Shown here piece after piece: positions 1-9,188 of a DNA stretch of 31,215 nucleotides. Under the pieces are notes generated by a model, which ran no database searches, was not told where the DNA came from, and worked only from the letters and a program-made list of their open reading frames with translations. Made by a program: the position numbers and the translations under genes. Within the stretch, counting starts at the first letter, position 1, and each line of letters begins with the position of its first letter. The stretch covers positions 1 to 31,215 of the forward strand of contig JAEZYG010000041.1 of NCBI GenBank assembly GCA_023419175.1, in the 5' to 3' direction. Origin of the DNA: Actinomycetes bacterium (GTDB lineage Bacteria > Actinomycetota > Actinomycetes > Propionibacteriales > Propionibacteriaceae).

Positions 1-3000
1 CGGCTGACCAGGATCAACAGGAACCACAGGATCAATAGGACGACCAGGATTGACAGGCTGACCAGGATTCGGATCTTCCTGAACCGTCACCTTCTTCGGA
101 TCAGACTTGTTACCATCCTTATCCTCAACCGTCACCTTCACAGTCCCAGCATCAATCGGATCAGGAAGTTTAACAACAAGCTTGCCATCCTTCTCCTCAA
201 CCGACACACCAGGATTATCCGGAGCAGACCACTTACCCTCAGCATCCTTCACCAAGGTCACAGTCCCATTACCAGGAATGACAGCGACGATCTTCGTGAC
301 ATCATCCGCCGGAGGATCCAGCGTCAACTCAGTATCACCCACACTCGGAGCCGTCACCTCAGGAACAACAGGCTTCACAGGATCAGGATCGGGATCAGGG
401 GTGGTCTTTTCGATGACATTCACCGTCTCCGTTTCGGATCCACCATTTTGGTCTTCCTCTGTCACGGTCACTTCACCCTTGTGAATAGGATTCAGCGGAC
501 CGATCACCAAATGACCATCCTTCTCTTCTGCCGTCACTCCAGGATTATCTGGAGCCGCCCAGTCACCATCCTCGCCCTTCACCAAAGTCACCGTTTCATT
601 ACCAGGAATGACAGCAATGATCTTCGTCACATCATCGGCCGGAGGATTGAGCTTCAGCTCCGTATCACCTTCCGTTGGAGGAACGATGAATTTACCAGGA
701 TCGGGATCAGACTTCTCAATCACCGTGACAGAGAACGAATCGCTGTTATTGCCACCCTTGTCGCGCACAAGACCAGTCACCTTGCCAGACTCAATCGGGT
801 TAGGAACCTTGATAACAAGCTTGCCGTCTTCAACACTCGCAGTCACATCAGGCTTATCAGCGGTCCAGCTACCGTTATCGTCCTTCTTCAAGATCACTCG
901 GCCATTACCAGGGATCGTGACCCAAATCTCGGTCACATTCTCTTCTGGCACACCCATCTTCACCTGGATATCGCCCACAGTCGGAGCCTCAACCTTAGGA
1001 GCAGCAGGCTTAGTAGGAACCACAGGAGCAGGAGCGGTGAACTTAACGCTGACAGGCGATCCTGGGATGACAGTTTCTTCGTCACCATAGGTGGCAGCGA
1101 TGCTGGGCTCACCAGCCTGAGTGGCTGTGATCTCAACGAAGTACTGGCCCTTCTCACCTTCGGTTACTTTACCGACGGTGGTGCCTGGAGCTTTGGTTGC
1201 AACCTTGATCTTACCGGCGACACCAGTGATAGGCTCGCCCTTCTTGTTCACCAACGTTACGGTGACAGTATGAGCAGACTTACCGTCAGCTTCCTTTTCA
1301 CCTGTTGTAGCGGTCACCTTAGACTGATGCTCGCCTTCTTCGAAATTGGGAACATTGTCTTGGCTAGGATCAGCAGCTGCCGTCACTTCACGGGTAACCA
1401 AAGGCTCACCAGTAGTGTCATCACCATCAAAGACCTTAACGGTTGTCACTTCACCTTCACCACCAGCAGTGAAAGTAATCGGATCACCAGATTTACGATC
1501 CACGATTGTGCCATCGTCATTTGACTTAGCCGGGATAGTCTTTTCTTCGCCGTTGCCGGTCTTGATCGTGACAGTCAGATCACGACCAGGCAAAGATGCG
1601 TTATCGTCAGCCTTGTTCGTCAAGCTGCCATCGACAGAGACTTCAGTACCTGCAATGGGACTATTCTCATCATCTGCACTCGGAGATTTCGGAGTAAGAG
1701 TCAACTGAGCAGCAGGAACGGGATCGTCAGCGGTGGTAAATGTACCGGTGACGAGTAGATCACCAGGGGTCTTATCACCGTCAAAGACTTTAACCGTGGT
1801 CGTCTTCCCACCTTCTCCGGCTGGGATAGAGATTTTCTCACCTGTATCACGATCGACGATATTGCCGTCTTTATCCGACTTCGCCTCGATCGTTTCGGTA
1901 TTGCCATCCTTTTCAATCACTATGGTCAAAGGGTGATTGACTAGCGGTGTTCCCGGCTCAGCTTTATTTGTCAGCTTACCGTCAACAACCACGTCCGTTC
2001 CGGGAATAGGTTTAGCAGAATCACTTGCGGAGGGGCGCTGTGGAGTAAGTGTCAATGTTGCTTCAGGAGTGAGCGGAGTGACATCGACTGTCGTCTTCTC
2101 GCTATCTCCAAAATCATTCGTCGCAACGGCACTCACCTGACCGACAGTAATGGGTTGTGGGACAGTGACCGTGATCTCACCTGTCTGCTTTACATCAACA
2201 GAGGCATCACCACTAGCTGCCCAATTGCCCTGTCCATCATGTGTCAAGACGATCGTTCCATTTCCGGGAACCTCCAAGGTGATCTTGGCAACGTCATCAC
2301 CTTTAGGCGTTACTACCACACTCCTCGTGCCCTCAGTGGGCGCTTCAAGAGCTGGAGCTTCGGGCATTTCCTTGACGAAGGCGGGCTTCAACGGCGATCC
2401 AGGAATTTCCCTGTCTTCTTCACCGTCTTTATAGACGACCTTCACCGTGGGCTTTCCAGCTTCAGTCGAGGTCAGACCAACGGTGTAACTACCATTTTGG
2501 CCTTCTGCCTTCTCGCCGACTGTTGCGCTACCTTCGCTCACAGTCACCTCAATCTTGTCACCCGCCGCACGGATCGGATCACCGTATTTATTGACGAGTT
2601 TCACCGTCACTGTATGAGGTGTTTTGCCATCAGCAGGAACCGGATTCTGCGTCACGGTCACGCTGGACTGATACTCCCCTTCAAAACTTGGCACATTGAC
2701 CTTTTCAGGATCGCGACCAGCCGTCACCGACTTTTTAGCCAAAGGCTCACCTTCAGTAACATCGCCATCGTAAAGTTTGACTTCAGTGACCTCACCGAAG
2801 TTTCCAGCCTTCACCTTGATCGGATCACCCGATTCACGGTTAACGATTTCGCCATTTTCATTGGCTTTGGCTTTGATGATCTGAGGATCACCCTTAGCAG
2901 TCGTCACGACCACAGTGACGTCGTGATTCCTCAAAGGCTCGCCCTCTTTATTCTCATCGACGATTGTGCCACCGACGGTGATATCGCTACCTTCTGCCGG

Positions 3001-4868
3001 ACGGTCTTTCTGTCCTTCAGCGGGTTTATCCGGGGTGAGGGTCAGCTCAGCCTTCGGAGCTGCCGGGTTTTCGATCACCTTATCGGGAGGAATGACCACG
3101 ACAGTGTCGTCTTTGAGCGTCACTTCAACAGAGCCGTCTTCTTTAACTTTGACGTTTTCTCCACGCTCTTCTTCGGTATCACCTTTAATGACATCGACAA
3201 GATCCTTGTGATTGACGATCTTGTCTTTAATCTCGTCTTTTTCCTCTTCTTTCAGATCCTTGGGATCTTCAACGTCGGTCTTGGGATCGACGATCAAATC
3301 TTCGAAAGGCTTATCGAGATCGACCAATTCTCCTCGCTTCACCGCAAGTTCGGGATGCGAGAACAAAGGACGACCGTCAAAACCATCGGACCACGAGGTC
3401 AGTTCAAGCGTACTGCCTGCGGGGATATTGGGCTTACGATCGACCATGACCGGGACGAAATTGCCTTCTTCAGAACCGTCTTCAAGGACAATCGTGTTAT
3501 TCCACTGATTGTAATTGGGTTGACGCTTGAAGACCTTGCCGACAACGAGTTTGTAATGTCCATTCTTATCTGCAATAGCTTCCGCTAAGGCAACATCGCT
3601 ACGCTCACCATTGGCATAGGGATAGATCGCAATGACAGAATTCGGTGTCGCTTCTCCCTCAATGATTTCGCCTGCGATACCGAAGAATTTACGCTCAGGT
3701 AACGTGGGAGGCTTAATCATAGGATCGGTGCCGTGGACTTTGTAGAGCCCATCGAATTCCCTCAAAAGGGGCTTGTCCTTGCTAAAGATCTCAACGCCAT
3801 CTTCTCGGTCATCGCCATCACTATTCTTGTTATTGGGATTTGATCCGAGGAAGTATTCCAGGCGATCGATAAGACCGTCGCCATCGCTATCCTTATCGAG
3901 TTTCTCGCCATGCAAGTACTGCTTTGAATAGACGCGGACGTCTTTACCATTCCAGTCATAGGAGTTATAGAGGCCGGCGACGAAGGTCGTATGCTCCCCT
4001 TCGTAATAGCGACCCGGATCACGCTGAGTGGTGAATTCCAAGGTCACATAGGTGTTCTTTTCCTCATAGGGTTTACCCGTATAGAGGTAGGTGGAGAACA
4101 TCGTGCCGACATCGTTGAGAATCGTTTCCGATCCACCCGTGCCACGAGTTCCCTTATCCTTTTCAATACGATTGAAACGGAAGAAAGCGTTGTTATCGCG
4201 AGGATCATTCAAGATATTTTGCAAATCGGGCAGATCGTCTTTACCCAAAGTCTCATTGCGTTGACGATCCATACGAATGGCACCTTGAAGACGACCGTTA
4301 TCAAAACCTCCACTGCGCAAAGGTTCTGTCCAGTAGTCCTGGCTTCGCTGAGTCTGCAATTCTCCTGTCCACACGACTTGATTGCCGTCGAGCTCATCGC
4401 TATTCCGTTTGCGTCCCATGATGGTATAGGTCGCTTCCCCGACAAGTTTCAGATCATCTGAGAGGAAGAAGCCAAGATAAGGGTTCGCCTTGAATCCCCT
4501 ATTGCTATAATCACTTCCCTCATAAGGGGTCATCGAGCCATCCATCCAGAAGTTCTTCTCGTTGTAGACGATCTTCCACTTCTGCTGGAATTTTTCATCT
4601 TCGCCCGTCACTGGGATGACATAGACGTGACGCCTCGCTTCATCTTCACGATGCCCATTACTGAGATAGGGGCGTGTGTCATACCCATTCAAAACGCTAT
4701 AGTCGAAATGACCGATAACTTGGGTATCAAAATCATCTGCTGTGAGACGTTTGATCCCATCATCGGCGAGGGCGGAAGGAAGCCCACTAAGGACTAACCC
4801 CCCCCGAGCAAAAGTGATATCAACCCTTTTGCAAGACGTGCCTTATTGCATGGCACAGTATTCACCAT
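1..4868 (-). CDS. giant Ig-repeat surface adhesin, 3' end outside window, frame broken at a G8 tract
   Basis: Secreted surface protein, probably an adhesin. From 4797 down to base 1 one frame is open for about 1,600 codons, but it has no usable start: upstream it meets TAA at 4845-4843 with no ATG, GTG or TTG between. A good start lies in another frame: ATG 4868-4866 (or GTG 4865-4863) behind cGGAGGg, encoding MVNTVPCNKARLAKG then LISLLLGGG, which hits TAG at 4796-4794. Joining the frames across the eight G gives a classic signal peptide (Lys/Arg head, hydrophobic core, SALADDG cleavage region). Nine or six G would restore the frame. Domain order: unique N-terminal domain of about 270 residues, a thrombospondin-3-like calcium repeat (DSDGDGLIDRLE, near 3900-3800), a linker domain, then nine Ig-like repeats and a Pro/Gly/Asp linker (PVDPGQP) at the window edge. 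The wall anchor is not visible. Function is inferred from architecture. Confidence 0.85.
80..3070 (-). repeat. nine Ig-like repeats of three families in mosaic order
   Basis: Three repeat families can be seen in the adhesin frame. Type A (bacterial Ig, Big_6-like; motif DDVTKI..IPGNGTV and EEKDGKLV): about 80-345, 390-680, 690-985 and 2065-2345. Type B (invasin-like Big_1; motif HTVTVTLVNKKGEPI): about 1025-1340 and 2370-2690. Type C (motif LTLTP, then GTIVDRKSGDPI and VKVFDGDDTTGEPL): about 1345-1700, 1705-2060 and 2695-3070. From the N-terminus the order is C-B-A-C-C-B-A-A-A. Boundaries are approximate and family names come from motif memory. Confidence 0.7.
4798..4805 (-). repeat. poly-G (8) tract in the adhesin signal peptide, candidate phase switch
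   Basis: Eight consecutive C on the plus strand, read as GGGGGGGG in the adhesin gene, at codons 22-24 counted from the ATG at 4868. It sits within the hydrophobic core, where Gly codons are tolerated. With eight G the upstream frame ends at TAG just after the tract, and the downstream frame has no start. A change of +1 or -2 joins them. I noticed no other G/C run of this length in the window. Confidence 0.85.
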
Positions 4869-5383
4869 CCCTCCGTGAGATACATATGCGAACTGAACCA
4901 GCATAACAATTCATATGCGCATGGTCATAGCTAGCTAAGGAAAAGAGAACCCATAGCTGTAGATCTCTAGAAGGTTTACCTATACATAGGGTGATATTCC
5001 ATACATCTATATCACCCTTATCCCCGATCATCGAGAAGAAAACTTATCTCTACAGTCGATCTTTTCTACACCTAGATATCACAACAGATAGGGACGAACA
5101 CAGGGATATAACGATCGAGATCGCGGCATCTTGCGCCAGTGAAGCGATAACAGATCACTACTTCTATGGCATCGTTTAAAGATATCAATAGCCATCACCT
5201 TCAAATAGCGCACCGATATATGCACTGTCCTTTTCGATCCCACAAGATTTCATCCCCCTCAACAGGAGAGTTCTTCAATGCATATGGAGGCTATTGACGA
5301 CGCCCATACGCCATTGCATTTGCCTCATTGCGCCTATATCCTAAATAGGTTATCGCTCTTTCTTAGATTTTGGAGAGTGCCCT
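4869..5383. other. intergenic region between divergent surface-protein genes
   Basis: About 515 bp that must hold both promoters. It is A+T richer than its surroundings. It contains a 9-bp inverted repeat (4989-5017), and a weak promoter match for the adhesin on the minus strand: TTGTTA 4909-4904, 17 bp, TATGTA 4886-4881. A short ORF with a good ribosome site (5278-5403) runs into the lipase gene. I see no conserved long gene here. Confidence 0.5.
4989..5017. promoter_or_regulatory. 9-bp inverted repeat, possible operator
   Basis: GGGTGATAT and ATATCACCC are perfect complements separated by 11 bases. There is no T-tract, so it is unlikely to be a terminator. Its place between two divergent surface genes fits an operator or an mRNA hairpin. 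No regulator can be named. Confidence 0.4.
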
Positions 5384-5403
5384 GTGGGAATATGGATAGA
5401 TGA
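5278..5403 (+). CDS. possible 41-residue leader ORF overlapping the lipase gene start
   Basis: ATG at 5278 follows AGGAGAG at a 7-base spacing, a better ribosome site than most in the window. The ORF encodes 41 residues starting MHMEAIDDAH and stops at TGA 5401-5403. That is 17 bases past the GTG start of the lipase-like gene, in a different frame. It could be a leader peptide coupling translation to the downstream gene, or chance. The peptide shows no recognisable domain. Confidence 0.25.
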   Translation: MHMEAIDDAHTPLHLPHCAYILNRLSLFLRFWRVPCGNMDR

Positions 5404-8080
5404 TGTTGCCTCCACGGTGAGTAGGATCGCTCAGCGAGCTACCATTTGCGCCTTTGCGTGCGCAACGGCTTTTAGCGTCCAGATGGGAATTGGCGCAGCC
5501 TATGCGGATTCCCCCACGGAAGAAGGTCCAACTCGTACACCTCTCAATGCTGCCAGTGCCCAAAAAATCGCCGATGGACAGATCACATTCGGACGTGGCA
5601 TCGACGATTCCTCTCTTCTCAATCAAGACCCACTTGATCCAAACGCAGACCCAGATCAAGACGGGCTTACCAATGCCCAAGAGGTCTATACCTACGAGAA
5701 AGATGGCGTGACCTACTACGGATATAACTCCCATCCTCTCCTTGCCGACACGGACGGCGATGGCATTGCCGATGCCGACGATAAAGAACCTTTACGGTGG
5801 AATGTTTCAACCCGTGATGCGGTTATCGGACAAGAATTGGTCTATCGCGATGATTCCTATATTGATCGAGTTCTCGATTACACCCGTCCGCTTGCCGATA
5901 ATGAACTCTACAGAAGCGATAGAGAACAACAGGGGCGCTTAGAGTATCGACTCATGAATCGCGAGTGGGGACCGTATTGGGAGGTTGATTCCACCTACCA
6001 CAACGCGAACAGCGGTTTCGATGCTGTCCTTTTCAAGTTTTCCACTAAGAAATTTCCCTTCTTGGAAGAGGGAACCTATATTCTGGCAATTCGTGGAACG
6101 GCTGGACGGACAGATATCAATAACGACCTCGCTTTAGCTTTAGGCAGTTGGCCTGAGCAGACGACAGATGCGAAAGATCTAGCCGATCGTATCTGGGCAC
6201 GCCGAGACGACATCACGAATCTTTACGTCACCGGACATTCCCTAGGGGGATATCTCACCCAGGTATTCCTCGTCCGCTCTCTGGGTGGATATTACGGCGA
6301 TCCTGCGAATGGATTTACCACCAATGATGAGCTCTACTGGGAAAAAGATAAGCTGTATAACACGAATATCAAGGGAGCCTATACATTCAATGCTCCTAAA
6401 ATCGTAGCGAATCACTTCAGACCAGCTCTCAAGGAATACGCCAGGACGAGCGAAATCATCACGAAAAAATTCGGCACGAAACACTATGTGGTCAACAATG
6501 ACAGCGTGACGACCGCCACAGGAGCTCCCCCTGGATATATTCCTCTAGAAGCCAGTTCTCAAGGACATTCCTCTCGCTCGTTCTTCGAATCTCGCTATAC
6601 CGATCTCTACGATTTTTCGGTAGGGAAACGACGAGATCTTTCCGGTGAGGGATATCAAGATCCCAATGTCGCCAATGTGAATTTCTATAAGGTGACCACA
6701 CTCAACTACGTTGATCCGTCGGGCAAGAAACTTTCCTCACAGAAGATGGCGGTCTCTGAAGAGGAATTCACTGACATCCGTCCCGATGCCTATCTTCCTG
6801 ACAACTATGAACTGGCCACAGATGAACTGACCTTGAAATATGGGGATGAGAACGATATTCCTGTCCGTGGAATCCCTCTTAAAGTCACCTATCGATTTGA
6901 CGTTCACGACTCCGATAACACCCCGGTAGATCTATCCTCTCTTCCAGCCGAAGAACAGAAGTCCTTGGCAGATCAGGTTATCGATACTCGCTATGGACAA
7001 AGCTATACCCTTCCCGATCCCCCAGCCTCTCCCTCTGTGGACTATCGCTACGAATTGGTCTCCCCAGACGAGTGGAAAGCCATCCCATCTGATGAACTGA
7101 CCGCAAATCGTGAAATCGTTGTTCATATCAGACGTCTGGAAGAAAAACAGGTGACCACTATCACCTTAAAAGATGAATCTGGCACGACGATCGAGACGCT
7201 GACCTACGAGACCAAACCCAGCGAATCCAATTCAGTTTTAGTTCTGGATGCCAGTCGCTTGCCTAAGTTCTTTGAATTGGCTCCAGATCAAGATCTTCAC
7301 TTCACACCGGGTTCCAATCCCACATTTATCATCCGCCCCAAGATGTTTACCGTCACCATGAAATATATGGATGCGGATAAAGAAATAGCCAGTCAGCAGA
7401 TATTGGTGCGAGCTGGTGAAAAGCCTGTACCCGATTTCGATGCTTTGAGCGATAACGTGAAAGAGAAATATCGTCTGATTGCCGATCAGGAATTTGAACC
7501 TGTTGACAAGGATCAACAGATCATCGTCAAGGTAGAGGCCAAGCCCACATCTACCCCTTCCCCTAGTCCAAGCGAGACAAGTACCTCATCTGGCTCACCG
7601 ACACCATCTGCGAGCGAGACAACGACCTCTCCAGCAGAAACCCCCTCGACAACACCAAACGAAACAAACACACCCACACAACCAACCACACCTACCGACA
7701 TACAACCCAGCCAAACTGGCACACCGACAATCACCACATCACCTACCACCTCCACCACGCCATCTGGCTCACAGACACCATCTGCAAGCGAAAGGGCCAC
7801 ATCTGCACCGGCTTCGTCTGAACAGAGCACATCTGATGGAAGTCCTTCTCAACCAAATATTCCTTCGTCAAACGTGACCTCTGCTCCATCTTCGGTTACA
7901 GATACGACCTCTCAGACATCGTCTACGAATAGACACACCTCGGCGAGCAAACGTCCCACAGCTTTGCCTCATACAGGGATGTCAGCTTCCCGCTATGCGA
8001 TCTTGGGAAGTCTTTGCTTCATGGGAGCTATCGGAGCAGGGGCTCTAACCCGCCGGAAAGATATTGCTAGTCAGCGATAG
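5384..8080 (+). CDS. LPXTG-anchored cell-wall protein with lipase-like alpha/beta-hydrolase domain
   Basis: 898 residues. GTG start with GGAGAG six bases upstream. The first 40 or so residues form a signal peptide (SRIAQR, hydrophobic stretch, AAYADS). Residues about 85-150 are Asp-rich thrombospondin-3-like calcium repeats (DQDGLTNAQE, DTDGDGIADADD). Residues about 200-420 are a class-3-lipase-like alpha/beta-hydrolase domain with nucleophile elbow GHSLGG (Ser286), a candidate Asp in NNDSV and a candidate His in QGHSS. Residues about 440-720 hold three MucBP/Ig-like modules (LNYVDPSGKKL, TITLKDESGTTIE, VTMKYMDADKEI). A Ser/Thr/Pro spacer follows, with repeats such as TPSASE. The C-terminus is a complete sortase signal: LPHTG, hydrophobic helix, RRK tail. 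Likely displayed on the wall, acting on a lipid or ester. Substrate unknown. Shares its upstream region with the adhesin. Confidence 0.85.
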   Translation: MGIWIDDVASTVSRIAQRATICAFACATAFSVQMGIGAAYADSPTEEGPTRTPLNAASAQKIADGQITFGRGIDDSSLLNQDPLDPNADPDQDGLTNAQEVYTYEKDGVTYYGYNSHPLLADTDGDGIADADDKEPLRWNVSTRDAVIGQELVYRDDSYIDRVLDYTRPLADNELYRSDREQQGRLEYRLMNREWGPYWEVDSTYHNANSGFDAVLFKFSTKKFPFLEEGTYILAIRGTAGRTDINNDLALALGSWPEQTTDAKDLADRIWARRDDITNLYVTGHSLGGYLTQVFLVRSLGGYYGDPANGFTTNDELYWEKDKLYNTNIKGAYTFNAPKIVANHFRPALKEYARTSEIITKKFGTKHYVVNNDSVTTATGAPPGYIPLEASSQGHSSRSFFESRYTDLYDFSVGKRRDLSGEGYQDPNVANVNFYKVTTLNYVDPSGKKLSSQKMAVSEEEFTDIRPDAYLPDNYELATDELTLKYGDENDIPVRGIPLKVTYRFDVHDSDNTPVDLSSLPAEEQKSLADQVIDTRYGQSYTLPDPPASPSVDYRYELVSPDEWKAIPSDELTANREIVVHIRRLEEKQVTTITLKDESGTTIETLTYETKPSESNSVLVLDASRLPKFFELAPDQDLHFTPGSNPTFIIRPKMFTVTMKYMDADKEIASQQILVRAGEKPVPDFDALSDNVKEKYRLIADQEFEPVDKDQQIIVKVEAKPTSTPSPSPSETSTSSGSPTPSASETTTSPAETPSTTPNETNTPTQPTTPTDIQPSQTGTPTITTSPTTSTTPSGSQTPSASERATSAPASSEQSTSDGSPSQPNIPSSNVTSAPSSVTDTTSQTSSTNRHTSASKRPTALPHTGMSASRYAILGSLCFMGAIGAGALTRRKDIASQR

Positions 8081-8091
8081 TTACAGCATAG

Positions 8092-8127
8092 AAAAGTCCT
8101 CACGTAACCATTCACGTGAGGACTTTT
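8092..8127. terminator. bidirectional intrinsic terminator
   Basis: Perfect 14-bp stem (AAAAGTCCTCACGT and its complement) with an 8-base loop. It is flanked by A's on the left and five T's on the right, so it can stop transcription from both sides. It separates the lipase-like gene from convergent dhaM. Confidence 0.9.
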
Positions 8128-8180
8128 TGTATGACCTTTTCAATCCCGCAATGATCTGGTGGGATAGAAGCTGAGAGTTC

Positions 8181-8561
8181 CTAGGCTGAGAAAGCTTCAG
8201 CAGCCGCTTTAGCTACCTCAGCTAGTCCATCTCCCATCTGAGCCGCTACCGATGCCGCCACCGCTCCTTCAACAAGAGGAGCATCTTGGAAGAGAATCTG
8301 CTCATCATCCGCATCTTCTACCAGCATCTCGACGGTCATCGTCGCTGAACCCAAATCTGTGAGGATCAGCACCGAATGTCCTTGATTGCGCAAAGATCTG
8401 ACGGCATCTTCTATCTTCTGATAGGAGGTTCCAATTGCCCCATCATCCATCCCCCCAGCCGCACGTAAAGGGACATCTTTAGCCATCTGGGATGCCAATT
8501 CCACCACGCCTTCAGCGAGAGCTTGTGAATGGGAGACTATGACAAGACCAACCCCGCTCAT
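8181..8561 (-). CDS. dhaM: PTS-dependent dihydroxyacetone kinase phosphotransferase subunit DhaM
   Basis: 126 residues, the size of a single-domain DhaM (EIIA-mannose fold), without the HPr/EI extensions found in enterobacteria. The phospho-acceptor His is His11 in LVIVSHSQ. AAGGMDDGAIGTS and ILTDLGSATMT are typical of the family. DhaM receives phosphate from HPr and passes it to ADP bound on DhaL. Its ATG overlaps the dhaL stop (ATGA), so the two are translationally coupled. Last gene of the dhaKLM operon. Confidence 0.93.
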   Translation of the reverse strand: MSGVGLVIVSHSQALAEGVVELASQMAKDVPLRAAGGMDDGAIGTSYQKIEDAVRSLRNQGHSVLILTDLGSATMTVEMLVEDADDEQILFQDAPLVEGAVAASVAAQMGDGLAEVAKAAAEAFSA

Positions 8562-9187
8562 GACTTCGCCGCCTGAGCTGCCGCTTGCAAGATATAGGCG
8601 CTTGAGGTTGCACCTGGATCACGATGCCCTACCGAACGTTCCCCAAGATAGGAGGCTCGTCCCTTGGTAGCAATCATGGGTTCAGTAGCGATACTGCCTT
8701 CCCAGGCACTATGAGCTGCGCATTCCAATACCGCCTGAGGCTCTAGCCCTTCACCTGCAGCCTTCTGAGCTGCACGCACCGCTGGAGCCCATGCATCCAC
8801 CATCGTCTTCTCACCCTCTTCAGCTTTACCACGGGCTTGAATTCCCTCCAGCGCAGCTTCCAACATAGCGACGATATCGCAGGATTCCACCTGCTCATGA
8901 TTCACTTTCTTCGACGCTCTTAAGAAAGCGGTACCGTAGAGAGGCCCAGAGGCACCTCCAACGGTAGACATCAAAGTGGTTGCTATCGTTTTCAGCACAT
9001 CACCAGGGGTTTGCACCTCGCAAGATGCCAATTTATCGCCGACTGCACTAAATCCACGATCGAGATTCTCCCCATGATCGCCATCTCCGATGACCCTATC
9101 CAATTCGATAAGCTCTTCTCGATGTGCCGATGCCAACGAAATACATTCTTGAGCCCAGCGAAGAGCCCAATCCTTTCCCAAGGACAT
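8558..9187 (-). CDS. dhaL: dihydroxyacetone kinase ADP-binding subunit DhaL
   Basis: 209 residues. The frame is open 23 codons further up into dhaK, but the start is taken as ATG 9187 (MSLGKDWALRW), one base past the dhaK stop and behind AAAGGA. Asp30, Asp35 and Asp37 in DRVIGDGDHG are the Mg-ADP ligands, at the same numbers as in E. coli DhaL. GGASGPLYGTAF and GRASYLGERS, known in the family, are also present. DhaL carries ADP as a cofactor, is rephosphorylated by DhaM and hands phosphate to dihydroxyacetone on DhaK. The gene looks intact although its partner dhaK is frameshifted. Confidence 0.93.
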   Translation of the reverse strand: MSLGKDWALRWAQECISLASAHREELIELDRVIGDGDHGENLDRGFSAVGDKLASCEVQTPGDVLKTIATTLMSTVGGASGPLYGTAFLRASKKVNHEQVESCDIVAMLEAALEGIQARGKAEEGEKTMVDAWAPAVRAAQKAAGEGLEPQAVLECAAHSAWEGSIATEPMIATKGRASYLGERSVGHRDPGATSSAYILQAAAQAAKS

Positions 9188-9188
9188 C

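Noticed and set aside
448..3588. Long plus-strand open frames of 358 and 477 codons opposite the adhesin gene (448-1524, 2155-3588)
   Set aside because: They are in register with the adhesin's codons and low in complexity. They arise from its codon bias and have no recognisable domains, whereas the minus frame gives clear Ig-like repeats.
4843..5031. 62-codon minus-strand ORF in the adhesin frame, ending just upstream of the G tract
   Set aside because: No recognisable sequence and poor ribosome site. Its stop precedes the signal-peptide region, and the real start is in another frame.
7513..7830. 105-codon minus-strand ORF in the Ser/Thr/Pro spacer of the lipase-like gene
   Set aside because: Shadow of a low-complexity repeat region; no independent coding signs.
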